NCBI RefSeq assembly: GCF_017916325.1
Contig: NC_090159.1
Span: 291,501-355,500, forward strand
Reading direction: 5' to 3'
Length of the DNA: 64,000 bases
Source of the DNA: Leishmania martiniquensis
Taxonomy: Eukaryota > Euglenozoa > Kinetoplastea > Trypanosomatida > Trypanosomatidae
This document shows, piece after piece, positions 47,290 to 56,491 of this stretch. Position 1 is the first letter of the stretch. Each line of letters starts with the position of its first letter. The position numbers and the translations under genes were made by a program. The notes below the pieces were generated by a model. It saw only the letters and a program-made list of their open reading frames with translations, had not been told where the DNA came from and did not search any database.

Positions 47290-48522
47290 ATGCATCACTC
47301 AATGCCGTACTCACCGGTCGTGGGCGACGCCGAAGTTGGAATAGCGAGCGACGCTCGCATTTTCGAAGAGCTCCTTGACGCCGAAGTGGCAGTGAACATG
47401 GAGAAGCTGCGAGAAGCGTCACGCATGGGCATTCCGCCAGCCTACCGCGGCGTTGTCTACCGCTACCTGCTCGGGGTCGCCTTCACGGACAAGTCAAGCG
47501 AGATGACGATGGAGGAGTTGCAGGACAAGGACTTTCAGCTCTTGAGCACCGCCTACACCCGCATGTGGGGCAACGAGGACGAGGACGGCGACCGCGGTGG
47601 CGTTGGTGGCGGCGGCCATGGCGGCAGCCACGGCGCTGGCGGCAACGTGGCTGCCCTGCACACCTTCAGAGAACTACTGAACTTCTCCACGTCGTCCACG
47701 GCGGCGGCGAAGGCGACGGAGGTTAGTGGCCCGCTGCAGTGCAGCGGTGGCTTTCGCAGGATGGGAGGCGGTGACGTACTTGGCGGTAGCAGCAGTGCCG
47801 GGACGGTAGCGATTCCTTTTGTGTACCGCGGTCCGTCGGCTGTCCCCGCCCTCGCCCCCTCAGCCTCTCTCGCCGCCTGGGAGGAGGGCGTGGCAGCGCT
47901 GCGGTACTGTGCCCCGTACAACGCGGACGCACGTCAGTGGACCAAGATGGAGTCTGCGCTAGCCGCGCTGCAGATGATGTACTGCAACGTGACGGTAGAT
48001 CACGTGCAGCTGCTCTTGCTGCTGGCGCGCCAACTAGACCGGGTCGCCGGCTCGGCGCGCGACACATTCTTCACCGTTCACGCCCTCTTCAGCATGCTGA
48101 CACAGAAGGGCAACATCCTCCACGACGCCCACACGCTGCAGGCGCATTGCGGCAACTTTCTCATGCTCTTCCGCTCTGTGCTGCTCCCGCTTTACGAGCA
48201 CTTCACAGTGGAGGGGCTAACCACGTGGGAGTGGATCCCAAGCTTGCTCACGTGCTTCTTCGTGGGCCGCATGCACCCCGACGACGCGTTCGCGCTGTGG
48301 GACTGCTACCTCGCCGACATGAGCGAGCACCAGGCGATGGCGCTGCACCCGTACGCCTGTCTGGCAATGCTCTCGTCCATGACAGAGGTGCTCATCGAGG
48401 CCGGCAAGACTGAGCTTCTCTACTGCCTAGAGCACTTGCCTCGCCTCGACACAGCGGCCATCATGCGCAAGGCAGTGCTTATCCGGGAGTCCGTGTATTC
48501 CAAGGAGCTGCTCTGCGGTTGA
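47290..48522 (+). CDS. TBC-domain protein lacking the catalytic finger motifs
   Basis: 410 residues from ATG 47290. The start of a TBC domain is clear at ~44-62 (RMGIPPAYRGVVYRYLLGV). Its second half follows: ALQMMYCNVTVDHVQLLLLL, an Asp/Glu-rich helix, CGNFLMLFRSVLLPLYEHF, then WEWIPSLLTCFFVGRMHPDD and AFALWDCYLADMSEHQAMAL (about 313-352), matching the family's W-x-x-x-x-F...P...R-x-W-D region. Between them lies a ~120-residue insert with a Gly/His run (about 102-119). The IxxDxxR arginine finger and YxQG glutamine finger of active RabGAPs are not found; the corresponding place reads YCNV. It may be a non-catalytic TBC protein, in the way TBC1D7 is in the TSC complex. Partner and GTPase unknown. 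Confidence 0.7.
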   Translation: MHHSMPYSPVVGDAEVGIASDARIFEELLDAEVAVNMEKLREASRMGIPPAYRGVVYRYLLGVAFTDKSSEMTMEELQDKDFQLLSTAYTRMWGNEDEDGDRGGVGGGGHGGSHGAGGNVAALHTFRELLNFSTSSTAAAKATEVSGPLQCSGGFRRMGGGDVLGGSSSAGTVAIPFVYRGPSAVPALAPSASLAAWEEGVAALRYCAPYNADARQWTKMESALAALQMMYCNVTVDHVQLLLLLARQLDRVAGSARDTFFTVHALFSMLTQKGNILHDAHTLQAHCGNFLMLFRSVLLPLYEHFTVEGLTTWEWIPSLLTCFFVGRMHPDDAFALWDCYLADMSEHQAMALHPYACLAMLSSMTEVLIEAGKTELLYCLEHLPRLDTAAIMRKAVLIRESVYSKELLCG

Positions 48523-49608
48523 TGCAGCTGACACTGGCGCTGCCACAGTTACTGCTGCGAACGGCCAGCATCGTCGATTCATGACGTGCACAGGGATGAA
48601 AAAGGCTGTGGATGTGCCTGCTGAGGTGCCACAGGTCGTCGGCGTCGTCGAGCGTACCGCTGTACCGGGTGCAAGTATGTGCTTCTTCCTGCTTATCGCT
48701 TGGCTCGGTAGCCTCAGCTTCTGCATGTGCCTCGCCGCTGCCTCCGGCTGAGTCGCACAAATTTCTCCCTCTCACCCGCCCCCCCTCCTTCCCTGCCCCG
48801 TCCTTGCCTTGCGCGCTTAGCCTCGAGAGCTCTCCTCACCCTCATACCCATGCTGCTCTCCCTCTTCATGCCCTCAAGAGCTTTTCAGGAGACGCCAAAA
48901 TGCGTGCGCCCTGCACCGGCGTATGCACGTGTGTTTAGGAGCACACTCCAAAGCGCTGTGGGTGGTGTGCCCCTCCATGATGCCCCCTCCATGCCTCTAG
49001 CCCAGCGTTGTCGCAAAGGCGGGGGTGAGAAGCGCACCTCTCTCCCGGCTGCCGCCGGTGCAGATGTGGATTGCCCCCCCATCGACCCCCTCATCCTTCT
49101 CCCGTCTCCTTCTTCCGCTCGATCTGCCTCCCCCTCCCGCTCCCCTCCCCTCTTCTCTCTCTCTCCAGCGCATCTTTGTGTGCTACTCTTCACTGCTTCG
49201 CCAGGTCTGCCGGGCGCTGTGATGACTGAGGGCTGGTCTGTAACGGAGGACGCATAGAGTCTCTCTGCGGTTGAGGTGCTGCGGTGGCCATCCCACCGCC
49301 GCTCGCATCAACGGCGCACACACATACACACGCGCACGAGCGCACACGCTTACATACGTGCATGCGACAGCGTACTTCTCCAGAAACGCCCCCAGCCACA
49401 ACGGGCTGCATGCGTCCCTGGCAGCAAATCGATAGACGCCGAGATCAGATCCGTTGGACGCGCGGCCGCCAACGACAACGTTGCGCACGTGCACCAATCC
49501 GGTGGCGTGTGCAGTGGCAGCGGCGACTACTGGCCTCCCTTCCGCTCTTCTCATTGGGGGCTTTGCTTTTCATCTCTTCTCGGTATCGTCACCACGCGAG
49601 CTCGACGC
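48523..49608. other. Intergenic spacer
   Basis: No gene seen. C/T-rich tracts near 48765-48815 and 49070-49175, CA-rich run near 49316-49335. The frame of the next gene extends upstream but has no ATG before 49609. Confidence 0.45.
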
Positions 49609-52539
49609 ATGTTGAACCCCCGCGACTACAGGGCTGCCCTGCTTGACCTGCTCACGTCCTCGGCAGCCGAGTCGCAGGAGGGGGAGAGCAGAAAGGTTGA
49701 AATGGACGCGCGCCACGTGCCTGCCGACGCTGCACAAGCGCGGCGTCTGTACGTCCCCGCACTGCGGCTTGCTCGCCGAAGTGCGCCATCGCCTCCGGGG
49801 GAGGAAATGGACGCCGCTGATCGCATGGCGCCAGCAAACTTGACAGCGGCGGCGGCCACCTCTTTCCCTCCCGTCGCCCCAGTGAACAGAACCCCTTCCA
49901 CTCCAGCAAGCCACTGCGTCATCGAAGACAGTGTGCTCTCTGGGGGGGAGGCGCAGGCGTCGGCCGACGGCACTTCGAGTGGCGGGCGCTCGCGGGTGCG
50001 TGACTGTCTGGCGCATGAGCCTCCCTCCAGGGTGGCTGTTGAGGAGGAGCATCGCCCTTCTCTGATCCTAAGCTTCATCGACAACTGCATCTGCGCCGGT
50101 GTGCCAGAGGCCGTGATCGCGGATCAGGTGCAATTTATGGTGTCCTCAATGACGGAGTCGCTTGCCCTTCACGCTGCCTTGCACGCACGACAGCACAAGG
50201 ACCGCATTCGAGAGTACGAGCTGAATGAGCTGGCGGCAACACTGGAGCGTCAGCGGCTGCAGTTTGCGCAGCAGCAGCAGACAGCACTCCCCGCGCGAGC
50301 CTTTCACCATACACTCTTGCCCTCCTCCCAAGTACTCGCCCCACCCCCACAACTAAACTACGCGCTTCTGCAGCGGGGCGAGCGGGATGTGTGCTCGTCC
50401 GCGCAGAAGGCGGCGGATGCGCAGCCGTTCCACTATAAGTCCATCTCGCAGCGGCTTTCAAACGACCTGTGGTCGGCTTCCGCTATCAAGGACGAATCTC
50501 TGCCGCACTCCACCGACAACGGGCGGCCCACGCTGCCCTCTCGGCGCACGGGGAGTCGGGGCATGCACACTCTGCAGGGCTGCGCCGGGAGCTCGCAGAC
50601 GGTTCCAGTTTTCTCCTGGCGTCCGCGCACGTCAGCGGACCCCTCAGGCGCAGAGACGCCAACAGCCCCCGTTGTGCGGCCTGCGAACCACGAGGCTGGC
50701 GCAGCCGCGGAGAGTAGCCGCAGTGGCCGCGCACGCGACCCGTCGTGCCACCATCGCCGTCACAGCCGCCATCGCCAACCCTGCGACGTTTGCTACCCAA
50801 GCGCACCATCAGTGCAGCCCTCTTCGCTTCTCACTGCACACACGGCAGAGGTGAAGGCCGCCCCCGCCGATGGGAGGCCCGCTGCCCAACAGTGGAGCCC
50901 GACGGCGCAGCGGCGGGAGCGGCAGTGGTCGACCGCCTCGCAGCACTACATGAAGCCAACGCACACCAGTTTGACACGATGGGAATCCCAGGTGCCGTCG
51001 ATGGCGCCCCTGCGCAACACCTCGCTGGGGGGAGCTTGCCATCTTCGTGAGCACGGGCACGGCAAGCTTGTAACGGCGCGATGGAGAAGCGGGGGCAACT
51101 CTCCACCCTCAACGCGTAGAGCCGCGTCAGCAGCTGCAGGGCGCCGCGCAACTCCGCTGAAGCTGATTGCTCGGTCTACCCACAGCAGCCGTCTTCGCGT
51201 GGCGGCGACTCTGCGCCGGCAAGCCTCATCCTCTCCGTCGGCTTCAGCGGCATCCCTCAACGATGAGGATGGCAATGCCGCGGTCTCGTTGACGCGTACG
51301 CGTTGGGGGCGTTTGGGTTCTGTAGATGAGTCGCGCACACCTGAAGCTGAGGAAGCAGTCGCACCAAGCGCAGCCGCAATGAAAGATGACTCCCACCGCG
51401 CGACGCTGGCGCAGAGGCCCACTTCGGTGATGCGTGTCGATCCACGGCCTGGGGCACCATCGCCCACCCGCTCTCCTCGCGCGTGGAGTGCTAGCGCGTC
51501 CCTTGCAGGAGGTTGTCTTTCCATCGACGCCGAGCCACCCCTCAACGCTAGCATCACCCGCAGCAGCGGAGATGGGGCGGCGACAACGGCAAGCCGTGCC
51601 TCTATGCTGAACACTTTGCAGACGAGAGGCGGCAACGACAAGCACCCGTGTTGTTCAACCACAGCATCTTCTGCATCGTCCTCGAAGCCTGCAGTCTCTG
51701 CCTCGGCTCCCGCAACGCAGCGCTTGGCGTCCTCGCAACACATGCAGGAAGCAGCGGAAGAGAGGCTGCTGCTATACGGCTGCTGCCAGCATGGTCAGGG
51801 CCACCGACCGCATCAGCCGCGCTCGAGCACACGAGGCGCAGGCAACGTATTACGGCTTCCCGTGTTTGCGGCTTCTGTTGTGGACGACGACAGCAGTAGC
51901 GCCAACGTCTGCGTCACCAGCCCTGAGCTGCAACTTTTCATGGAGCTCAGCCAGCGCAAGCTTCGTGAGACGGAGCGGGTACTGGCAGTGGCACCCACAC
52001 CGTCGCACGTTTCTTCCGTTTCGCACCTTGGCCAAAGTCCCTCGTCTATACCCATTGCGAGCGTGTCGCCATCGTGCGCGCTTCGGGAGAGCACTACTGT
52101 GTCCTCCTCTGCACAGCCCTCTTGCGTCGATGCACAGCGGACCTCGCCGCTCGCCAAAGGTGGGTCCGACCGGCCGCTGGACGCCGTGCATGTGCGACAG
52201 CAGCAGCGGCTCGCGGAGCTGCGCCGGCGCCTCAGTAACTACGGCACGGCCTCGAGCACGCCTAGTCCGAAGAGTCATCGTATTTCGGCTGGAGCAGCCG
52301 CTTCAGCAACTCAGTCCTCCGCTGATATGGACGAGGTGCCGCATGACCTCCAGCAGTGCAGCTCCGTCATCCCCCAGCCCGACCACGCGCCCCTCGTCGT
52401 GCTCGAGAACTCGGCGCTGGTACAGATATCCCCGACCTCGTCGGACGACGAGAAGGGCAAGCACGACGAGGCAGGCTGGCAAAGCGGCAGACACGGTGGC
52501 GCGAGAAAAGTTTGTATGCTAGGCGGTGAAAAAGCGTAG
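49609..52539 (+). CDS. Large hypothetical protein with a coiled coil, mostly disordered
   Basis: 976 residues from ATG 49609, the first ATG in a longer open frame. Not recognised. A compact region at ~145-180 (RPSLILSFIDNCICAGVPEA, VIADQVQFMVSSMTESLALH) leads into a coiled coil at ~182-225 (RIREYELNELAATLERQRLQ followed by FAQQQQ). The rest is rich in Ser, Arg, Ala, Thr and Pro, with a His-rich patch (SCHHRRHSRHRQPCD) and several Ser/Arg stretches suited to phosphorylation. A second short helical part near the C-terminus (LDAVHVRQQQRLAELRRRLS) is another possible coiled coil. This layout is common for trypanosomatid cytoskeletal or basal-body proteins, but nothing specific supports that here. 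Confidence 0.6.
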   Translation: MLNPRDYRAALLDLLTSSAAESQEGESRKVEMDARHVPADAAQARRLYVPALRLARRSAPSPPGEEMDAADRMAPANLTAAAATSFPPVAPVNRTPSTPASHCVIEDSVLSGGEAQASADGTSSGGRSRVRDCLAHEPPSRVAVEEEHRPSLILSFIDNCICAGVPEAVIADQVQFMVSSMTESLALHAALHARQHKDRIREYELNELAATLERQRLQFAQQQQTALPARAFHHTLLPSSQVLAPPPQLNYALLQRGERDVCSSAQKAADAQPFHYKSISQRLSNDLWSASAIKDESLPHSTDNGRPTLPSRRTGSRGMHTLQGCAGSSQTVPVFSWRPRTSADPSGAETPTAPVVRPANHEAGAAAESSRSGRARDPSCHHRRHSRHRQPCDVCYPSAPSVQPSSLLTAHTAEVKAAPADGRPAAQQWSPTAQRRERQWSTASQHYMKPTHTSLTRWESQVPSMAPLRNTSLGGACHLREHGHGKLVTARWRSGGNSPPSTRRAASAAAGRRATPLKLIARSTHSSRLRVAATLRRQASSSPSASAASLNDEDGNAAVSLTRTRWGRLGSVDESRTPEAEEAVAPSAAAMKDDSHRATLAQRPTSVMRVDPRPGAPSPTRSPRAWSASASLAGGCLSIDAEPPLNASITRSSGDGAATTASRASMLNTLQTRGGNDKHPCCSTTASSASSSKPAVSASAPATQRLASSQHMQEAAEERLLLYGCCQHGQGHRPHQPRSSTRGAGNVLRLPVFAASVVDDDSSSANVCVTSPELQLFMELSQRKLRETERVLAVAPTPSHVSSVSHLGQSPSSIPIASVSPSCALRESTTVSSSAQPSCVDAQRTSPLAKGGSDRPLDAVHVRQQQRLAELRRRLSNYGTASSTPSPKSHRISAGAAASATQSSADMDEVPHDLQQCSSVIPQPDHAPLVVLENSALVQISPTSSDDEKGKHDEAGWQSGRHGGARKVCMLGGEKA

Positions 52540-53061
52540 ACAGCGCGGAGGTGTCGCGCACAGAGCGCGGCCCACGCACAGACCCGCAGGGGGGGCGCAT
52601 GCGCTGGGGGCTTACCTCTTCTCCTCCTCGACACACACACACACACTTGCCTTCTCGGTTTGTTCTGCAAACATTAGAGGGGAGGAGGAGAAGGGCAGTA
52701 GGGGGGAGGGGGTGCGGTGCTGTCCCTGACTGACCCCACCCCACCCCCACTGCCCATTTCCCGCTATCCTCCTCGCTGGAGAGCGCGCAGCTTTCACCCG
52801 CGAAAACATGCAAGCATTCACATGAGGGGGGTGCGCTTGAACCAGCCTGGAACGCATGCGCCCCTTGCGCGCTCTCGATGATGCCGCCCCCCCGTCCGCC
52901 CTCTCAAGCCCTTCCGCGACGGGCGGGAAGACTGCAGCTCGTTGTGCCCTCCTCAGCGTCCCTCTCGCGCGCCCCCATCTCCTCTCTCCTCTACCCGCTG
53001 AGCGGCCACGCGATTTTTGTGTACAGGTACGCACTCAGAAGCAACGCGGGCCCACACTTTG
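52540..53061. other. Intergenic spacer
   Basis: No gene seen. CA run at 52632-52646, G-rich 52676-52712, C-rich 52731-52752 and CT-rich 52950-52995 tracts. The last is the likely splice region of the next gene. Confidence 0.45.
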
Positions 53062-55380
53062 ATGCCACAAATGTACGGCACGGATATCACGTTCTGCCTC
53101 TTCCCCCTCGGGGTCGGGGACGCTGATGTGGAGGTCTACGGCGAAGCCCCACTTCTGCTCACCGCCAGGGCCTCCTCCAAGCCGGAGGCGATCCTGTCGA
53201 GTCCCCTTGTCGTCGGTGTAAGCGGCGGCCCTGCGCTGAGCGGCACCGTGGCAGGTGTCGAAGGCAGAAGTGCCACACAGGACGCAGATCAGCGCCACGT
53301 CACCTATGCGCCGTCCCCACCCTCGGGCGCTCCCCATCCCCCCCAGCACGCAGCGCCGGGGGAGGGGGTGGTGCATTTGAAGGCGGCTGTGGCGTCAGGC
53401 TCCTCGACCGCCGTCAGCATGCACTACGTGGTTGCGAATCATCTCAGCGACATCCAGCACGGCATCGTGCTTGCGCGGCGCGCAGCGGCGAGAAGCTTGC
53501 CGTCTGTTGCGGCAGCGACTGCACGGTCCTCGGGTGCGGCAGGCCTTCTGGAACCTAGCGCTGGCTACGTGGAGTGCTGTGAAGGAATGCGCTGCTACTA
53601 CGCCTGCCCGATCGAGGACGGTCGGTACGCCGCGGCGGTGATGCTTCCTGCAGCGGTGTGGCGCCGGCTGGGCGGTGGTGGCGACGGAGCTGTGTTTGCC
53701 AACTGGCTTGTGCAGACCGCTCTTCGAAGCAGCGCCGTGCCCGCAGATAGGTTCTTGGCTGGCGACTCGGCGGCAGCGTGTGCTGCGCACGTGCCCCTCC
53801 ATGCGCGGCTCGCGCGAAATCCGTATGAAGTGCAGCGCCGTATGGAGTCGCAGGTGCGACTACTGGCGAAGGCTGTCGCGAATGGCGCCGCGCAGCCGCG
53901 CACGTTTGCAGAACGCGAGACGGCGCTGCGGCGTATGTGCCGAGAGGAGCCGTCGCCGCTGCGCACGCTCCCTTGCCTGTGGCGGCGGATGGAGGAGCTG
54001 TTGCGGGCCGCCACTAGCTCGACAGACGCGGCATCCCTGCGTGGTGTCATGCCGACAATGGGTCTGCCGCGCACAGATACGCGCTATGCACTGACTGCTT
54101 CAGCTGTGTGGTACCGCGGCACCCCACTCTACGGCAACACCGGCAGCTCTATCGGCGCCGCATGCCGGCCTGCCCATGCAGCCGAGCTGCTCCGCTCTGC
54201 CGCGCTGTCTGCAGTTCTAGAGGAGCTGAAATATGCAGCTGACGCTGCCGCCGCAGGGGCGCGTAGCGTAGGCGGTGTCGAGTACGCGAGTGCTGATGAT
54301 GTCACGACCCGATTGCTGGCTGTGTGTCTGCTTACACGCGCGCCGTACGAGAACGAAGGCAGCTTGGGTGCCGGCACGCGCGTCAGCGGCTACGTAAGTT
54401 TACCGATGCGCATCACTTCCGCCGCCGAGTCGCTTGCACATCCCTCCAGCGCCACCTCAACAGCCGCACCGCCATTGGTCTCTCTGGCCTTCACGAGCGC
54501 TTCAGGGTGGACAGTGGCGGTTCTGCTGCGTGGCATGCGCGCCCCCTTCCTCGGCTCCCCGCTCTCCTCCATCTTTAGTGGCGTGCAGCTCTTGATCGAG
54601 GAACATTTCGAGTCCCTCAGCTTTGTGAGCCTCGTGAGTGAGGCCACTGCAGCGATGCGCACCGCGTGGAGGCGCCCCGTCACGCTAATATCGCCTCTTG
54701 CTGCCGAGTTGGAGGCAGCTATCTGCGATATTCGGGTTGGCCGACGCGGTCCCGCGGCAGGTGAGCCCACACGCACATGCGATGTGCTCCTGTACCACTT
54801 CAACCATCGTGCAGCAGCAGCCGCAGCGGCCGCTGCGGCTGCACGCAGGGCTGTAGTCGGTGCCTCGTCGTCCTCATCTCCGTCCACGTTCTTGTCATGT
54901 GCGTCACTTTGCCGCAGAGACGCGCACAATGCTGCAGCTAGTACGCTCTATCCCCGCTGTGCACTCGGCGAGGGTGAAGCGTTCGGCCTCGATGGACCGC
55001 AGACGGTGCACGGAGGCGGCGCGGCGGTAGAGGCGGTGCTGCAAGCAGCCATGCGGTATTCGCAGTTGGCGGCCCGTGTGCAGCGCTGCTGCAGAGGCGC
55101 AGGGGCGAAGAGTGGCCGGCTCGGTGTCCGGGGTCCTTTTGCCTCGTCTTTGTACGCCCAGCGCCGCTGCCGGGCCGTGCACTCCGTGCTGAGAAGCAAG
55201 GACGTCACCAGAGTGGTGCAGGCGATGCCACATTGTACCTCATCGGTTGGTGGTGCCACTGGGCGGGCTGCGCAGTACGGTGTCACGTACGTGGTCGTGC
55301 TGATAGAAGCGAAGGCGCCGGTGCCAGCGCATGATGAGTACCGCGCCTTCACGTCGTGGCTGCTGTGCAAATACCTTTAA
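53062..55380 (+). CDS. Hypothetical protein, unrecognised
   Basis: 772 residues from ATG 53062; ATG 53071 is nearly as likely (769). The N-terminus (MYGTDITFCLFPLGVGDADV) and C-terminus (YGVTYVVVLIEAKAPVPAHD, then FTSWLLCKYL) look like conserved strands. Between them are blocks such as VSMHYVVANHLSDIQHGIVL, CYYACPIEDGRYAAAVMLP, VRLLAKAVANGAAQPRTFAE and VQLLIEEHFESLSFVSLVSE, separated by Ala/Ser-rich inserts including an eleven-Ala run near 54810-54842. No motif I know is present. No signal peptide or membrane span. Probably a folded enzyme-like or scaffold protein of kinetoplastids, function unknown. Confidence 0.6.
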   Translation: MPQMYGTDITFCLFPLGVGDADVEVYGEAPLLLTARASSKPEAILSSPLVVGVSGGPALSGTVAGVEGRSATQDADQRHVTYAPSPPSGAPHPPQHAAPGEGVVHLKAAVASGSSTAVSMHYVVANHLSDIQHGIVLARRAAARSLPSVAAATARSSGAAGLLEPSAGYVECCEGMRCYYACPIEDGRYAAAVMLPAAVWRRLGGGGDGAVFANWLVQTALRSSAVPADRFLAGDSAAACAAHVPLHARLARNPYEVQRRMESQVRLLAKAVANGAAQPRTFAERETALRRMCREEPSPLRTLPCLWRRMEELLRAATSSTDAASLRGVMPTMGLPRTDTRYALTASAVWYRGTPLYGNTGSSIGAACRPAHAAELLRSAALSAVLEELKYAADAAAAGARSVGGVEYASADDVTTRLLAVCLLTRAPYENEGSLGAGTRVSGYVSLPMRITSAAESLAHPSSATSTAAPPLVSLAFTSASGWTVAVLLRGMRAPFLGSPLSSIFSGVQLLIEEHFESLSFVSLVSEATAAMRTAWRRPVTLISPLAAELEAAICDIRVGRRGPAAGEPTRTCDVLLYHFNHRAAAAAAAAAAARRAVVGASSSSSPSTFLSCASLCRRDAHNAAASTLYPRCALGEGEAFGLDGPQTVHGGGAAVEAVLQAAMRYSQLAARVQRCCRGAGAKSGRLGVRGPFASSLYAQRRCRAVHSVLRSKDVTRVVQAMPHCTSSVGGATGRAAQYGVTYVVVLIEAKAPVPAHDEYRAFTSWLLCKYL

Positions 55381-56491
55381 GAGCAACTATCCATGGAGGC
55401 ATAGAACTCGCTGCAAGACCTGCACACACACACACACATACACATACATCCTCCTCCTCTCAGCCCCTCCCCCTCCTAGCCCCTTTCCCTGGAGACATGC
55501 ACCCGCACGCCAACATAAATTGAAGCAGCGGCACGCTTGCGCAAGCCCTCGAATGGGCCGCACGCGAATGGCCGCACAGCATTAGCCCATAGACAACAGA
55601 TCGCGCAACGCAAAGAAAGAAAGGAGAAGGCGCCGTCCCCAAACTCGTCCACTCTAACGCCGCGCGCGTCTCGTGCGTAGGGGGGGACAGCGTGCTTGTA
55701 TGCGCGGTAAGCTTTGCAAGGAGAGCACACGCCCGCCCAACAGGTGAGCACGGGTGAAGCACGGCGCTCTGAATTTGCTCTGGAGCGGGGGGGATCAGCG
55801 GTGCCACACTCTTTACAGGCGCAGACTCGCTCTCCGCCTCCACATTGCGCCTTAGGCTTGTATAGGGCGAGTGTATCGGCGCTCGTGCGCGTGTCAACGT
55901 GCCATGGCAAGGCCAAGTGCGATGCGGAGGTATCCCTTCACGTGTCAAGTAGTGCCTGCGCCCAGCCCAGGACAGCACACATGCACACGTCACTCACTCC
56001 TCTCTCCAGTTCGCTCTCATACTCCTCACATTCGCCCATGTCTGTTTCTGTGCGCCGCTACCCCCCTCCTCCTCCTCCTCCCTCTCTCCGCGTCGATCTG
56101 AGGCGAGCACCAGCAGCGCATCCTGATGCGTGCGCTCGTGTGTGAACTCGCCCTCATCCCTAACACTCCCCCCCAGACATTTCGCGCGTTGCTGTGACGG
56201 AGACGCTGCGCAGCTGCCAAGCACACCTGCGCAACTCCCTCCCACCCGACCCACCCGCGCGCGCATCCGAACGTTAGCGGAGGTGCACGCAGAGAAGAAA
56301 ACGACGACGACGCCTTTTGTTTTCTCTTCGGTTCTGCTTTACTTCTCCGCCTCCGTCTTACACGCGCAAGGGAGGCTAACGTCATCGCCGGCGTCAAGCA
56401 GCAGGATTCATCATCCCTCAGTGCACACACACACATACATACATACACACACGCACAGAAGCCCGCTTTGCCCCCTTGCACGCCTCCAAGT
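55381..56491. other. Intergenic spacer
   Basis: No gene seen. CA-rich DNA at 55422-55447 and 56421-56456, CT-rich tracts at 55449-55492 and 56060-56092. Small frames on the minus strand look like chance. Confidence 0.45.

Noticed and set aside
48727..49257. 176-codon frame in the spacer after the TBC gene
   Set aside because: Pro/Ser/Leu-rich reading of CT-rich DNA, as expected for a UTR and splice region.
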